A DNA stretch of 64,000 nucleotides from Sphingobacteriales bacterium. GTDB lineage: Bacteria; Bacteroidota; Bacteroidia; Sphingobacteriales; Sphingobacteriaceae. Position numbers and translations under genes: made by a program. Each line of letters begins with the position of its first letter. Within the stretch, counting starts at the first letter, position 1. The DNA lies in the NCBI GenBank assembly GCA_015655115.1, contig JAATFQ010000172.1, positions 1 to 64,000 on the forward strand, written 5' to 3'. The notes under the pieces are model-generated. The model ran no database searches. It worked only from the letters and a program-made list of their open reading frames with translations, and had not been told where the DNA came from. Shown piece by piece: positions 44,065 through 53,927 of this stretch.

Positions 44065-45124
44065 GTGTTAAGGTTAAATTCACGACAAACTCATTTCCAT
44101 CTTCGGCCCTGGTGGCTGAAAAAGTATGTTTACCAGGATATAACAAGTCGAGCCTCCTTTTTGTGTTTGTCAATCCTATACCGCCATACTCATCTGCCGT
44201 TATCGTATTCTCGCTAAAGATTGTGTTTTTTACAGTCATAGACAAAATCCTGTTCTCAATTTTTATCTGAATAGAGATGACTGAGGGCTTGGTAGTGCTT
44301 ACACCATGTTTAAACGCATTTTCAATGTAAGGTAAAAACAACATCGGCGCAATCTGTACATCATTGGTGATTACAGGCTCTTCGAAGGTCACCGCTGTAG
44401 TGTCGTGCAGCCTGAGCTTCATCAGCTCCATATAATCTGTAATAAAAGACATTTCCTTACTTAGAGGTGTGATACCAGCCTGCGTATCATACAAAAGATA
44501 GCGCATCATTCTCGACAATTTATGGAGGGCACGCCTGGAGTTTTCTACATCGACATGGGTTAAGGCATAAATATTATTTAAAGTATTGAAAAAGAAGTGC
44601 GGATTGATCTGTGCTTTTAAATAAGAAAGTTCTGAAATAACTTTTTCTTTCTCCAGCGCTTCGCGGCTTTGTTTGTCACCCTGCCAGGATTGGATCAGCG
44701 TAACACTCGTACTGATACCCACGGTAACGAAAGTCATTAACACTAAAAAAACATCAATAGCTTCATCCCTTCTGGGCCTGTTTATCCCCACGTCATTAAA
44801 AGCCTTTTGCATCAGCTGTGGTAAAGACAAAAGGTTATCGACCACCTTTACAGATGATCCTGCAACAAGAGAAATGAGGACAATAACGACTACAAAAAGA
44901 AGATTTTTATTTTTCAGCAATAACCTGGGCACCAGCACATAGCTGTTAAAGTAGAATACAACTACAAGAATTGTTAAAATAACACCCTGTTTGACCCAGA
45001 ACTGAAAAGGAAAGCTTATATTCCATGAAAATGGAAGATAGACCAAAAGGATAAACGCAAATAATGTCCATAACAATACATGAAGCAAAACGGTAATGTA
45101 GGAACGGCTTTTCAGTTCTATCAT
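44051..45124 (-). CDS. LytS/YehU-type membrane histidine kinase
   Basis: A 357-aa sensor with four membrane helices (about residues 8-150), a linker, the His_kinase family motif SYLKAQINPHFFFNTLNNIYAL (split here as SYLKAQINPHFF with His176) and an ATPase domain (LFLPYIENAFKHGVS, GGIGLTNTKRRLDLLYP). A TAAATTTG -7 box on the minus strand (45131-45138) ends only 6 nt before the ATG at 45124, so the mRNA may be leaderless. It is followed by its LytTR partner with overlapping ends. Confidence 0.93.
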   Translation of the reverse strand: MIELKSRSYITVLLHVLLWTLFAFILLVYLPFSWNISFPFQFWVKQGVILTILVVVFYFNSYVLVPRLLLKNKNLLFVVVIVLISLVAGSSVKVVDNLLSLPQLMQKAFNDVGINRPRRDEAIDVFLVLMTFVTVGISTSVTLIQSWQGDKQSREALEKEKVISELSYLKAQINPHFFFNTLNNIYALTHVDVENSRRALHKLSRMMRYLLYDTQAGITPLSKEMSFITDYMELMKLRLHDTTAVTFEEPVITNDVQIAPMLFLPYIENAFKHGVSTTKPSVISIQIKIENRILSMTVKNTIFSENTITADEYGGIGLTNTKRRLDLLYPGKHTFSATRAEDGNEFVVNLTLTLDDA

Positions 45125-45310
45125 CTATTTCAAATTTAAGCCTGTTTAGGTGAGTACAAGGTACTGAACATGAATAGAAAAGTGCGAATCTTTAAGTCGA
45201 TCAATATTTAATGCTCGTCGGTTTGTTTTTAACGCTCGTCTATTGGATTTTTTTTATAGCGTAAAGAACTGTTGATTTGATGAGTTAACAATGATTTTTA
45301 ACAGCCGTAT

Positions 45311-46639
45311 ATGTCACAATTCACCATTAAAAGTCTGCTCCTGATTTTCCTCGGCTTCTCTTGTATAAAGGGGTATAGTCAGGATACCACAGCGAAAGCG
45401 CTTCCGCCGGTATGGAATCTGGAAGCTTGCCTTCAATATGCAAAGCGCAATAATATAACGCTGAAGAACTTAAGACTGGATCAACAAAGTGCGGAGCAGG
45501 ATAAGCTATTGGCCAAAGCAGCCGTATTGCCAGACCTGTATGGATCAGGATCCCTTTCTTATAACCATGTGAACATGAATAATTCTGGTTCCGGGATTAA
45601 TTCTTCGGGGTCGTATGGCGTAAGTTCGGCATGGACTCTTTACCAGGGAGGATATCTGAAGAAAGACATCCTGCAGAAAGACCTTTCAGTACAGGCGGCA
45701 AACTTCAGTGTGCTGGAGAATGAAAATGATATTACCCTGCAGATTACACAGGCTTATTTGAGCATCCTGATAGATAAGGAGAGCATCATCTATAATGAGG
45801 ACCTGGTAAAAACCTCCGTTGCACAACTGGCCCAGGCACAGCGCCGCTTTGATGCAGGCAGTGTAGCAAAAAAAGAAGTTGTTCAGTTTGAAGCCCAACT
45901 GGCCAGCGACCGCTATAATCTGACGACTGCAAGAAATGCAGAGCGTCAGGATAAAATTACGCTGAAACAATTGCTGCAGCTGCCGGAAACAGGGAATTTT
46001 GATGTCGTGAAACCAGATACAGTACTGTCTGACGGGGTTATTCCAGATCTGACAGCAGTACAGCAATATGCATTAGCCAATCGTCCTGAGGTAAAAAATG
46101 CAGAGCTAGGTGTACGAATTGCAGATTTAAATGTGCAAAAAGCACAATCTGGCTATCTCCCGACTTTGTCGCTCGGAGCCGGTATAGGTACCAGCTTTGC
46201 TAAAGATGCAACTTATAACACCTTCAGACAGTTTGACAATAACTTTTACCAACAGGCAGGATTAACATTGTCTGTTCCAATTTTCACCAAGCGACAGAAC
46301 AAGACCAATGTGGCTAAGGCCAGAATTGTGATGGAGCAATCTAAAAATACCCTGGAGAATACAAAAACAACGCTGACCCTGACCACGGAAAAGGCATTCA
46401 TTACCGTTCAGAATGCGAAGGAGCAGTTTACTTCAGCTCAGGAGCAGCTTAGCTATAACAAAGAGCTGTACCGTATTTCTAATGAGGAACTGAGAATAGG
46501 TTCAGCTAATATTTACGACTTCTACCAGCAGCGGAACCTGTACGTACAAGCCCTGCAATCTTTTATACAAGCGAAATACAATGCTGCCCTTGCAGCGAGA
46601 ATCTATGAGTTTTACATTGGAATACCCATTAAATTATAA
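45311..46639 (+). CDS. TolC-family outer-membrane efflux protein
   Basis: A 442-aa outer-membrane channel protein with signal peptide (cleaved near KGYSQ) and two repeats of the outer-membrane efflux fold: WNLEACLQYAKRNNITLKNL, LAQAQRRFDAGSVAKKEVVQFEAQLA and ELRIGSANIYDFYQQRNLYVQA. It forms the outer part of a tripartite pump with the two products downstream. It starts 187 bp from the divergent kinase gene and ends 3 bp before the adaptor gene. Confidence 0.95.
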   Translation: MSQFTIKSLLLIFLGFSCIKGYSQDTTAKALPPVWNLEACLQYAKRNNITLKNLRLDQQSAEQDKLLAKAAVLPDLYGSGSLSYNHVNMNNSGSGINSSGSYGVSSAWTLYQGGYLKKDILQKDLSVQAANFSVLENENDITLQITQAYLSILIDKESIIYNEDLVKTSVAQLAQAQRRFDAGSVAKKEVVQFEAQLASDRYNLTTARNAERQDKITLKQLLQLPETGNFDVVKPDTVLSDGVIPDLTAVQQYALANRPEVKNAELGVRIADLNVQKAQSGYLPTLSLGAGIGTSFAKDATYNTFRQFDNNFYQQAGLTLSVPIFTKRQNKTNVAKARIVMEQSKNTLENTKTTLTLTTEKAFITVQNAKEQFTSAQEQLSYNKELYRISNEELRIGSANIYDFYQQRNLYVQALQSFIQAKYNAALAARIYEFYIGIPIKL

Positions 46640-46642
46640 GAC

Positions 46643-47851
46643 ATGAAGCCTAAAAAAATTATCCTGATTGTAGTTTCCATTATTGTCGTTCTCGGCCTGG
46701 TGTGGTACTTCTTTCTGAGGAACACAGAAAAACCTATAACACTCACTACAGAAAAGGCTGCAACAGGAGAAATTTCTACCAGCGTAACTGCCACAGGTAC
46801 GATACAGCCGGTAGATACAGTAACAGTGGGTACACAGGTATCCGGCACAATTATAACCTTGTTTGCCGACTTTAACTCGACGGTAAAAAAAGGGCAGTTG
46901 CTTGCACAGCTTGACCCTATACTGATTCAGGCCACAGTTGACCAGGCCAAGGCCAGTCTTGCACAGGCACAGAGTAACGAAGTATACCAGGGAGCAAACT
47001 ATAAACGCCAGCAGCAATTATATGCAACCGGTGCAATCAGCAAAGCAGAGTATGATCTTGCACTTAATACATACCAGGTAGCTAAATCTACAGTGAACAA
47101 TGCCAAGGCACAACTCAGGTCGGCCGAGCGGAATTTATCCTTCACCCAGATTTACTCGCCAATTGACGGTGTAGTATTGGGAAGAAGCGTGAGTATCGGA
47201 CAGACAGTAGCAGCAAGTTTCAATACGCCAACGATCTTCACGATCGCGAAAGACATTACCAAGATGCAGGTACAGGCAAAAGTAGATGAGGCAGATATAG
47301 GTAACGTGGTGAAAGGACAGCGTGCAACATTTACTGTAGATGCTTTTATCGATGACACCTTTAACGGAACAGTGAAAGAGATCCGTTTACAACCTTCGAT
47401 ATCATCGAATGTAGTTACCTACTCTACCCTGATCGATGCACCTAACGACGATAAGAAACTGAAACCGGGAATGACTGCCAGTATTGTCATCTACACCAAA
47501 GAAATAAAAGACGCTTTACTGGTTTCGGCACAGGCATTGAAATTTAATCCGGACTCTACACTATGGAAGAAGTACCAGATTTTGCCAATTAAAGATCTTA
47601 AAAAAACCAAGGCAAAGACAAAAGATGGCGAGACAACAGTTACACCATCCAATTATGTATGGGTGCTGGAGGGAGAGAAAATTGTACAGAAAAAAATCAC
47701 AACAGGCTTGAATGACAATACACATGTACAGGTATTAGGCGGCCTGACGGCTAATGACATTGTGGTAACTGGCACAGAAACAGCCGCTGCGGGTACTTCT
47801 GAAGCCTCATCAAGTCCATTTATGCCAAAAAGACCTTCAAGAAAGAAATAA
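46643..47851 (+). CDS. macA: MacA-like periplasmic adaptor subunit
   Basis: A 402-aa membrane-fusion protein with an N-terminal membrane anchor (IILIVVSIIVVLGLVWYFF), lipoyl halves (VTATGTIQPVDTVTVGTQVSG and IYSPIDGVVLGRSVSIGQTV), an alpha-helical hairpin (about 95-150) and a beta-barrel/membrane-proximal domain. The length and fit with MacB-type ABC genes point to MacA rather than an RND adaptor. Its TAA shares one base with the ATG of the next gene. The C-terminus has a basic tail (PKRPSRKK). Confidence 0.93.
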   Translation: MKPKKIILIVVSIIVVLGLVWYFFLRNTEKPITLTTEKAATGEISTSVTATGTIQPVDTVTVGTQVSGTIITLFADFNSTVKKGQLLAQLDPILIQATVDQAKASLAQAQSNEVYQGANYKRQQQLYATGAISKAEYDLALNTYQVAKSTVNNAKAQLRSAERNLSFTQIYSPIDGVVLGRSVSIGQTVAASFNTPTIFTIAKDITKMQVQAKVDEADIGNVVKGQRATFTVDAFIDDTFNGTVKEIRLQPSISSNVVTYSTLIDAPNDDKKLKPGMTASIVIYTKEIKDALLVSAQALKFNPDSTLWKKYQILPIKDLKKTKAKTKDGETTVTPSNYVWVLEGEKIVQKKITTGLNDNTHVQVLGGLTANDIVVTGTETAAAGTSEASSSPFMPKRPSRKK

Positions 47852-48594
47852 TGGGCAGAATTCTTGAAATCCATGACGTAAGAAGGGAGTTTACGATGGG
47901 CACTGAAATTGTAAGAGCACTAAAGGGAGTATCTTTTAATGTAGACGCAGGTGAATTTGTAACGATTATGGGAAGCAGTGGATCTGGGAAGACTACCTTA
48001 CTGAACATGCTGGGCTGCTTAGACAAGCCAACGTCGGGCACTTACCTGTTGGATAGCGTGAATGTAAAAGACCTGTCCAGAGATGAACTGGCGAAACTAA
48101 GAAACACGAAAATAGGTTTTGTTTTCCAGGCTTATAATTTATTACCGCGCACCTCTGCATTAGAGAATGTAGAACTACCGCTTCTTTATAATCCGACTAT
48201 TGGAACTAAGGAGCGTACCGAGCGGGCAATTGCAGCTTTACAGGCTGTAAAACTCGACGGAAGATTTGACCACACACCAAACCAGTTATCTGGCGGGCAG
48301 CAGCAGCGTGTTGCTATCGCCAGAGCTCTGGTGAATGAGCCAGTGATGATCCTCGCAGATGAGGCTACTGGAAACCTGGATACAAGGACATCGTATGAAA
48401 TTATGGCGCTGATGCAGGATCTGAACCAGAATGGCAAGACCATAGTCTTTGTTACCCATGAGCCCGATATTGCCTCATTCAGCAGTCGCACGGTGATGCT
48501 CAGAGATGGCAAAGTACAAAAAGACACATTGAATACCAACCGCCGTTCTGCGAAGGAGTCGCTGGCGTCACTTCCTGAAACCGACGACTATTAA
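47851..48594 (+). CDS. MacB-type ABC transporter ATPase
   Basis: A 247-aa ATPase of the LolD/MacB group. Walker A GSSGSGKTTLLNMLG, Q-loop FVFQAYNLLPRTSALENVELPL, signature LSGGQQQRVAIARAL, Walker B ILADEATGNLD and H-loop VTHEPD are all present. In E. coli MacB this domain is fused to the permease; here the two are separate genes 11 bp apart. It energises the MacA-TolC exporter. Confidence 0.96.
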   Translation: MGRILEIHDVRREFTMGTEIVRALKGVSFNVDAGEFVTIMGSSGSGKTTLLNMLGCLDKPTSGTYLLDSVNVKDLSRDELAKLRNTKIGFVFQAYNLLPRTSALENVELPLLYNPTIGTKERTERAIAALQAVKLDGRFDHTPNQLSGGQQQRVAIARALVNEPVMILADEATGNLDTRTSYEIMALMQDLNQNGKTIVFVTHEPDIASFSSRTVMLRDGKVQKDTLNTNRRSAKESLASLPETDDY

Positions 48595-48605
48595 CTCTGT
48601 TATTT

Positions 48606-49826
48606 ATGAAGATAATTAATCTGATCAGGCTCGCTATTAAAGCATTACAGCGCAATAAATTACGCGCATTGCTGACTATGCTGGGCATTATTATAGGAGT
48701 GGCTTCTGTGATAACGATGATGTCTATCGGTGAAGGCTCAAAACAAAGTATCAATGCTTCTTTATCCAGCATGGGATCAAATATGATCACCATTATGCCT
48801 TACAGCAATGAGCCGGGCGGAGCCCGTATGATGGGCAGCAGCATACAGAGCTTAACGATACTGGATGTAAACGCATTAAAAAAAGATGCACCACATATTG
48901 CGAAAATTTCGCCCCTGGCATCCTCCAGTGGGCAGTCTATCAATGGCGCCTCAAACTGGCCTACGACCATACAGGGAGTAAGTCCGGAATACCTGGATAT
49001 CAGAAAGCTGACTGTAAAAGAAGGGATCATATTTTCTGACCAGGATGTAAAATCATCCGCAAAAGTATGCCTGTTAGGGAAGACAGTGGTTGACAATTTA
49101 TTTCCAAACGGGCAGGATCCGCTTGGAAAGATTATCAGGTTCGGGAAAATACCTTTTCAGGTTATTGGCGTACTGACCCCTAAAGGGCAGAGTAATTTTG
49201 GGCAGGACCAGGATGACATTATCATCGCTCCTTATACTACGGTACAGAAGAGAGTGCTGTCCTCTATCTATTTCGGACAGATTTATGCGTCGGCAACCAC
49301 CGAGTCAGCTTCGGATGCTGCAGTTGATGAGGCGACAAGTACCTTGAGGGAAACCCATCGTTTACGAACAGACGAAGAAAATGATTTCCAGATCCGTACA
49401 CAGGCAGAGCTGATGACGATGCTGAATTCGACAAGCAGTATGATGACCGCCCTTTTGACTGCGGTGGCCAGTATATCATTGGTTATCGGGGGAATAGGCA
49501 TTATGAACATCATGTATGTTTCTGTCACAGAGAGGACGCGTGAGATAGGATTGAGGATGGCTATCGGAGCAAGAGGCATAGACATCCTGTTCCAGTTTTT
49601 AATTGAAGCGATCATGATCAGTATAACCGGAGGAGTTATTGGTGTGGCACTCGGAATTTCATCATCGCTGATTGTTTCTTCCCTGCTGCACTGGCCAACA
49701 GTAATTTCAGAATCATCTATAGTAATATCCTTCCTGGTGTGTGCGTTTACAGGAATATTCTTCGGTTACTACCCTGCAGTGAAAGCATCCAAACTAGATC
49801 CTATTGAGGCCTTGCGTTATGAATAA
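48606..49826 (+). CDS. MacB-type ABC transporter permease
   Basis: A 406-aa permease with an N-terminal membrane helix (LRALLTMLGIIIGVASVITMMSIG split across about 17-38), a large periplasmic MacB_PCD domain (about 45-245) and three C-terminal FtsX-type helices (MMTALLTAVASISLVIGGIGI, and EAIMISITGGVIGVALGI), ending ASKLDPIEALRYE. It is last in the operon. Substrates of such pumps include macrolides, peptides and lipids; none can be chosen from sequence. Confidence 0.95.
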   Translation: MKIINLIRLAIKALQRNKLRALLTMLGIIIGVASVITMMSIGEGSKQSINASLSSMGSNMITIMPYSNEPGGARMMGSSIQSLTILDVNALKKDAPHIAKISPLASSSGQSINGASNWPTTIQGVSPEYLDIRKLTVKEGIIFSDQDVKSSAKVCLLGKTVVDNLFPNGQDPLGKIIRFGKIPFQVIGVLTPKGQSNFGQDQDDIIIAPYTTVQKRVLSSIYFGQIYASATTESASDAAVDEATSTLRETHRLRTDEENDFQIRTQAELMTMLNSTSSMMTALLTAVASISLVIGGIGIMNIMYVSVTERTREIGLRMAIGARGIDILFQFLIEAIMISITGGVIGVALGISSSLIVSSLLHWPTVISESSIVISFLVCAFTGIFFGYYPAVKASKLDPIEALRYE

Positions 49827-49862
49827 AATCCATTTAGATAAAGATTCTCATTTCTAATAATT

Positions 49863-49891
49863 ACGGCCCGGATCAGTATTGACCGGGTCGT
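49863..49891. terminator. Bidirectional terminator between efflux and molybdopterin operons
   Basis: Stem ACGGCCCGG/CCGGGTCGT, 9 bp with one G-T pair, 11-nt loop. It lies between the convergent ends of the permease gene and moaC-moaB. Confidence 0.75.
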
Positions 49892-49936
49892 TAAAGTTAT
49901 TATATCCTTCATTTTACCTGCCGGAGATTTTGTAGC

Positions 49937-50848
49937 TTATCCATGTCCTGCACCGCCATTTATTTTAAACACATGTAATACCGCCGGAAACAAGGCATCA
50001 ATACTTTCTTCCGCACCCTTCACAGATCCGGGAAGAGTGATGACAAGCGTGTTTTGTATGAAGCCCGCCACACCCCTGGAAAGCATCGCATAAGGCATGC
50101 GCTCTTGCCCGTATGCTCTTACATTTTCCATAATCCCGGGAATCTCTCTGTCTAGCAGTGGAGATATGGCTTCTGGCGTAACATCTCTTGGAGATACACC
50201 TGTGCCTCCGGTAAAGATCAGGAGATCAAAATTTTGTGCAGTCAGTTCGAGTACTTTTTCCTGGATCCTGGTAAAATCATCCGGAATGACAGCATAATGG
50301 TTGGTCTCCTGCTTAAACTGTTCCAGCTTCCGGATAATAGCTTTCCCGGAACCATCCTCTTTCTGACCTGCGCTGATGCTGTCGGAGCAAACAACCACAG
50401 CGCATTTGAGCACCAGGCCTTCAGTTATCAGGTTCTGGCTTTTACCACCAGATTTATGGTCCAGCCGGATATTTTCTATTTCTACTTTTTTATCTATAGG
50501 CTTTAACATATCGTAAAGAGTGAGTGCTGTTACCGCAGCGCCATGCATTGCTTCAACCTCAACCCCTGTCTTATAGATGGTATGTACCTCTACCCGGATG
50601 ATGATATGACAGCCTTCAATTACGTGGGTAATTGAAGTATATTCTATTGGAAGAGGATGACAATCGGGAATGACATCACTTGTTTTTTTGACAGCGAACA
50701 AGCCTGCGGCTCTGGAAAATTCGAAGACATCGCCTTTGGGTACAGTCTTTTGAACTATCGCATCTACAGTTTCCTGACTGGAGACTTTTACCGTGGCAAT
50801 AGCCACGGCTTTGCGCAATGTGTTTGACTTATGTGTGATGTTGACCAT
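49937..50848 (-). CDS. moaCB: Bifunctional MoaC-MoaB molybdopterin biosynthesis protein
   Basis: A 303-aa fusion. Residues about 1-150 are MoaC ([56 protein letters not shown]), which with MoaA forms cyclic pyranopterin monophosphate. Residues about 152-303 are a MoaB/MogA-type adenylyltransferase ([45 protein letters not shown]), which adenylates molybdopterin. The fusion joins two non-adjacent pathway steps. It overlaps the moaE stop by one base and is last in the operon. Confidence 0.95.
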   Translation of the reverse strand: MVNITHKSNTLRKAVAIATVKVSSQETVDAIVQKTVPKGDVFEFSRAAGLFAVKKTSDVIPDCHPLPIEYTSITHVIEGCHIIIRVEVHTIYKTGVEVEAMHGAAVTALTLYDMLKPIDKKVEIENIRLDHKSGGKSQNLITEGLVLKCAVVVCSDSISAGQKEDGSGKAIIRKLEQFKQETNHYAVIPDDFTRIQEKVLELTAQNFDLLIFTGGTGVSPRDVTPEAISPLLDREIPGIMENVRAYGQERMPYAMLSRGVAGFIQNTLVITLPGSVKGAEESIDALFPAVLHVFKINGGAGHG

Positions 50849-51291
50849 TATTTATTCTCCTTCCACTGGTGTGATTCATTGGTTAAAATCTCTTTACCCC
50901 ATATTGGTAACTCTGCTTTAATGCGTTCAACCAGTTCACCGCAGGCATCCATGGCAGCTTTACGATGTGCCGAAGAGGTAAAAACAAACAGACATATCTC
51001 ACCGGCAGCTACTAAACCCAGGCTGTGATATACATGGATACAGGTTAACCTATATTTTTTAAAAACATCCTCCCTGATCTCATCCATCTTCAGTAAAGCC
51101 ATTTCTTCATAAGCAGTATAGTTAATCCCTGTTACCTGCGCATCGCCGAGTTGATCTGCCCGTACTTGCCCCAGGAAGATGCTGTGGGCACCAATGGCCG
51201 TATTTGCCTGATGCTTCTGTATACTGTCAGCGATAAAATGTGCAGGAATGGCACCAGGGGAAAATATATTTTTCAACTTCTTTTCTTTCAT
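50848..51291 (-). CDS. moaE: Molybdopterin synthase large subunit
   Basis: A 147-aa MoaE protein: the active-site region [24 protein letters not shown] has been partly recast, with VRAD in place of the common VRxx[33 protein letters not shown] and PIWGKEIL carry the conserved Lys. With MoaD it adds the dithiolene sulfurs to the pterin. It is in the middle of the Moco operon, 6 bp after moeB. Confidence 0.95.
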   Translation of the reverse strand: MKEKKLKNIFSPGAIPAHFIADSIQKHQANTAIGAHSIFLGQVRADQLGDAQVTGINYTAYEEMALLKMDEIREDVFKKYRLTCIHVYHSLGLVAAGEICLFVFTSSAHRKAAMDACGELVERIKAELPIWGKEILTNESHQWKENK

Positions 51292-51297
51292 CCTGAA

Positions 51298-52428
51298 TTA
51301 TGGGTTGTTAATGTAGATGAAGCTATCATTATTTTGAATTATACCTCCCTTAAGTGTATAAAATCGTTTATCGGGATAACTTTCCAACAATAATTCTCCG
51401 GCAATTACACTTCTGATTCCAGACTGGCAGAAGAGCACAACCTGATCGCTATCAATTAAAGGGATTTCTTCTCTCAACTCTGATAAGGGTATGCTGATGT
51501 GCTTAAATGCTGTAACCTCAGGCAATTCCCCGTACTCACGGACATCAATAATGGTGTAGCGCTCATCACCCAGAATTGTATTGAATTTTGTCAGGGAGAT
51601 TTCTTTCAAACCTTCATCTGCGGGCTTGATACCACAGAACCAATTGTAGTCCATGCTGAGAAATGCCGGCAGATCTGCCGGCAGCGAGCTGCCTGTCTGA
51701 TCTGCCTTCAGATTAATCTGATAAGTATGGTGGGTATATAAATTATAAATCAGCAGCCGGTTAATCAGTGGAGTTCCTATTCCTGTAATCAGCTTAATTG
51801 CTTCAGCAGCCTGCATTGTTCCAATTATGCCCGGCAATACCCCCAATACGCCGGCTTCGGCGCAGTTTAATACTTCTCCTGGTTTTGGTGCTGTTGGAAA
51901 AACATCCCTGTAGTTGACTTTAGCACCTGTGGAATCTGGCACATTAAAAACAGACACCTGGCCTTCGCTGACAGATAGGGCACCATATATCAAAGGTTTA
52001 TTCAATAAGGCGCAGGCATCATTAATCATGTACCGGGTAGGGAAGTTATCTGAACCATCAATAACGATGTCAAATTTGCCGATAATAGCAACTGCATTTT
52101 GATTACTGAGCTGCAGCTGGTAAGGAATAACAGTGATTCCGGGGTTAAATTGCTGCAGACGTGCAGCTGCACAGGCTGCTTTTGGCAATCCGATATCTGT
52201 CATGGTATATAAAATCTGCCTGTGCAAATTACTCAGCTCTACCACATCGTGATCTACTACTCCTAAGGTCCCTATCCCTGCCGCGGCCAGGTATTGCAGT
52301 ATGGGACAGCCAAGGCCTCCGGCACCTATAACCAATACTTTTGCAGTGGAAAGTTTACACTGTCCTCCTGTGCCAAGTTCTTTCAGCAAAATTTGCCGCT
52401 GATATCTTGCTGTATCTATGTTGTCCAT
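51298..52428 (-). CDS. moeB: MoeB/ThiF-type adenylyltransferase with C-terminal rhodanese domain
   Basis: A 376-aa enzyme that adenylates the C-terminal Gly of MoaD. The E1-like domain (about 1-235) has the nucleotide motif VIGAGGLGCPILQYLAAAG, DGSDNFPTRYMINDAC and EVLNCAEAGVLG. A C-terminal rhodanese domain (about 275-370) has VVLFCQSGIRS with the sulfur-carrying Cys. This MOCS3-like architecture could supply sulfur as well as activation. No CxxC zinc pairs typical of E. coli MoeB were noticed in the E1 domain. It starts 1 bp after moaD ends. Confidence 0.94.
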   Translation of the reverse strand: MDNIDTARYQRQILLKELGTGGQCKLSTAKVLVIGAGGLGCPILQYLAAAGIGTLGVVDHDVVELSNLHRQILYTMTDIGLPKAACAAARLQQFNPGITVIPYQLQLSNQNAVAIIGKFDIVIDGSDNFPTRYMINDACALLNKPLIYGALSVSEGQVSVFNVPDSTGAKVNYRDVFPTAPKPGEVLNCAEAGVLGVLPGIIGTMQAAEAIKLITGIGTPLINRLLIYNLYTHHTYQINLKADQTGSSLPADLPAFLSMDYNWFCGIKPADEGLKEISLTKFNTILGDERYTIIDVREYGELPEVTAFKHISIPLSELREEIPLIDSDQVVLFCQSGIRSVIAGELLLESYPDKRFYTLKGGIIQNNDSFIYINNP

Positions 52429-52429
52429 A

Positions 52430-52663
52430 TTATCCTCCTGAAAATGGTGGCATTAAAGCTACCGTCATCCCTGTTGTTAAATGTGTGTTGCCCTGAATAA
52501 TTTCCAGATCTACAGCAACCTGGTAGTCAGCGTGTTTTAAAGAGGGATATTTTGCTAAAAGATATGAAAAAACGGCATCAGTATCTGCCACATCATACAA
52601 ATCCAGATGTGTTTCACCAATGAGTTCCGTTAATTGTCCGAATAATAAGATCTGTACTTTCAA
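52430..52663 (-). CDS. moaD: Molybdopterin synthase sulfur carrier subunit
   Basis: A 77-aa ubiquitin-fold protein ending in the obligatory Gly-Gly (LMPPFSGG), which is adenylated by MoeB and thiocarboxylated. The start MKVQILLFGQLTELIG is family-typical. It lies between moeA and moeB in the operon. Confidence 0.95.
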   Translation of the reverse strand: MKVQILLFGQLTELIGETHLDLYDVADTDAVFSYLLAKYPSLKHADYQVAVDLEIIQGNTHLTTGMTVALMPPFSGG

Positions 52664-52698
52664 TTTGTTATCTATTGAGCGCTTTATAGCCTGGTTTG

Positions 52699-53907
52699 TT
52701 AATCAGGAAGAAGACAAACTTTCACTGATGTCCCTGCATGGAATACCGTCTGTCCTTCTTCCAGTTCTATCATACAATTTGCTTCTGCAAAAGAACTCAT
52801 TCTGAAAGATTCCTGTGCATGAAGAGGTGTAACTTTTCCATCATTAAAGCATGCTTTTAAAAAATGAGTTAATCCTGCTGCCTTGAAACAATCGTGCGTT
52901 AATGTTGCATCAATAACCTTTACCCTTCCCGTTGAATTTTCATTGCTAATGGAAATATCATTAAAATTCATCATTATTTCTAATGCTGGCAGCACATATT
53001 GGTAAAAGCAGCTCAGTACTGAAGATGGATTGCCGGGAAGGCCGAAAATCACTTTCTTGCCCTTTTTGCCAAAGTATAGCGGTTTACCAGGCTTCTGTTT
53101 CACCTTGTGAAATATCTGCCGGATAGCGAGCTGCTCTGCCGCAGAAACAACAAAATCATAATCACCCACACTGACACCCCCGGTCAGCAATACCAGATCG
53201 TTAGCTTTCAGTGCCTCCTGTAAAACACTAATCAGCTCTTCCAAGACATCATCAGCAGTGTAAAAATTAATTTGTGTGACTTGTGCCTGTTCCAGTGCGG
53301 CAGTTAAGGAATAAGAATTAGATTCATATACCTGGCCAAATGCCAGTGCTTTGCCCGGTTGCTGCAATTCCCTGCCAGTGACAATGATGCCTACCGAAGG
53401 CCTGCGGTAAACGGGGACATCAGTGATGCCGATCCCTGCGAGAAAACCTATTGCCGCAGGCCTTAGTTTACTACCTTTCGCCATCGCCAGTCCACCGCTT
53501 TTGACCTCTGCTCCTTTATTACGCACATTAAGCCCTATTTTTAAATCAGGATCAACAATGGTCAGCATGCCTTTATTCAGTACTACCTTTTCCTGCATTA
53601 CTACAGTGTCGGCACCTGCGGGCAAGGGGGCACCTGTGAAAATGCGCGCAGCCTCAAATGGCGATAATGTAAATCCCTTTTCTGCACCGGCCCGCATTTC
53701 TCCATTCACGGTTAAAATGGACTGACGATCTGCATATCTGATCGCATAACCGTCCATAGACGATTGCTGAAAGGCCGGAATGTCAATTTCAGCATACAGA
53801 TCGGCTCCTAAGATATGCCCGGCAGCCACAGACAACTGGACGATATGAATACCAAGGGGTGCAATGTGCGCTTTGATATGTGATCTGGCTTCTTCTACTG
53901 AAATCAT
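52699..53907 (-). CDS. moeA: Molybdopterin molybdenumtransferase
   Basis: A 402-aa MoeA that inserts molybdate into adenylylated molybdopterin. Motifs: AEIDIPAFQQSSMDGYAIRY, FTGAPLPAGADTVVMQE, VRNKGAEVKSGG, LTGGVSVGDYDFV and IFGLPGNPSSVLSCFYQYV. All four domains appear to be present and length is normal. It lies 20 bp after moaA. Confidence 0.96.
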   Translation of the reverse strand: MISVEEARSHIKAHIAPLGIHIVQLSVAAGHILGADLYAEIDIPAFQQSSMDGYAIRYADRQSILTVNGEMRAGAEKGFTLSPFEAARIFTGAPLPAGADTVVMQEKVVLNKGMLTIVDPDLKIGLNVRNKGAEVKSGGLAMAKGSKLRPAAIGFLAGIGITDVPVYRRPSVGIIVTGRELQQPGKALAFGQVYESNSYSLTAALEQAQVTQINFYTADDVLEELISVLQEALKANDLVLLTGGVSVGDYDFVVSAAEQLAIRQIFHKVKQKPGKPLYFGKKGKKVIFGLPGNPSSVLSCFYQYVLPALEIMMNFNDISISNENSTGRVKVIDATLTHDCFKAAGLTHFLKACFNDGKVTPLHAQESFRMSSFAEANCMIELEEGQTVFHAGTSVKVCLLPD

Positions 53908-53927
53908 ATTAAAAATTGAAATAGATA

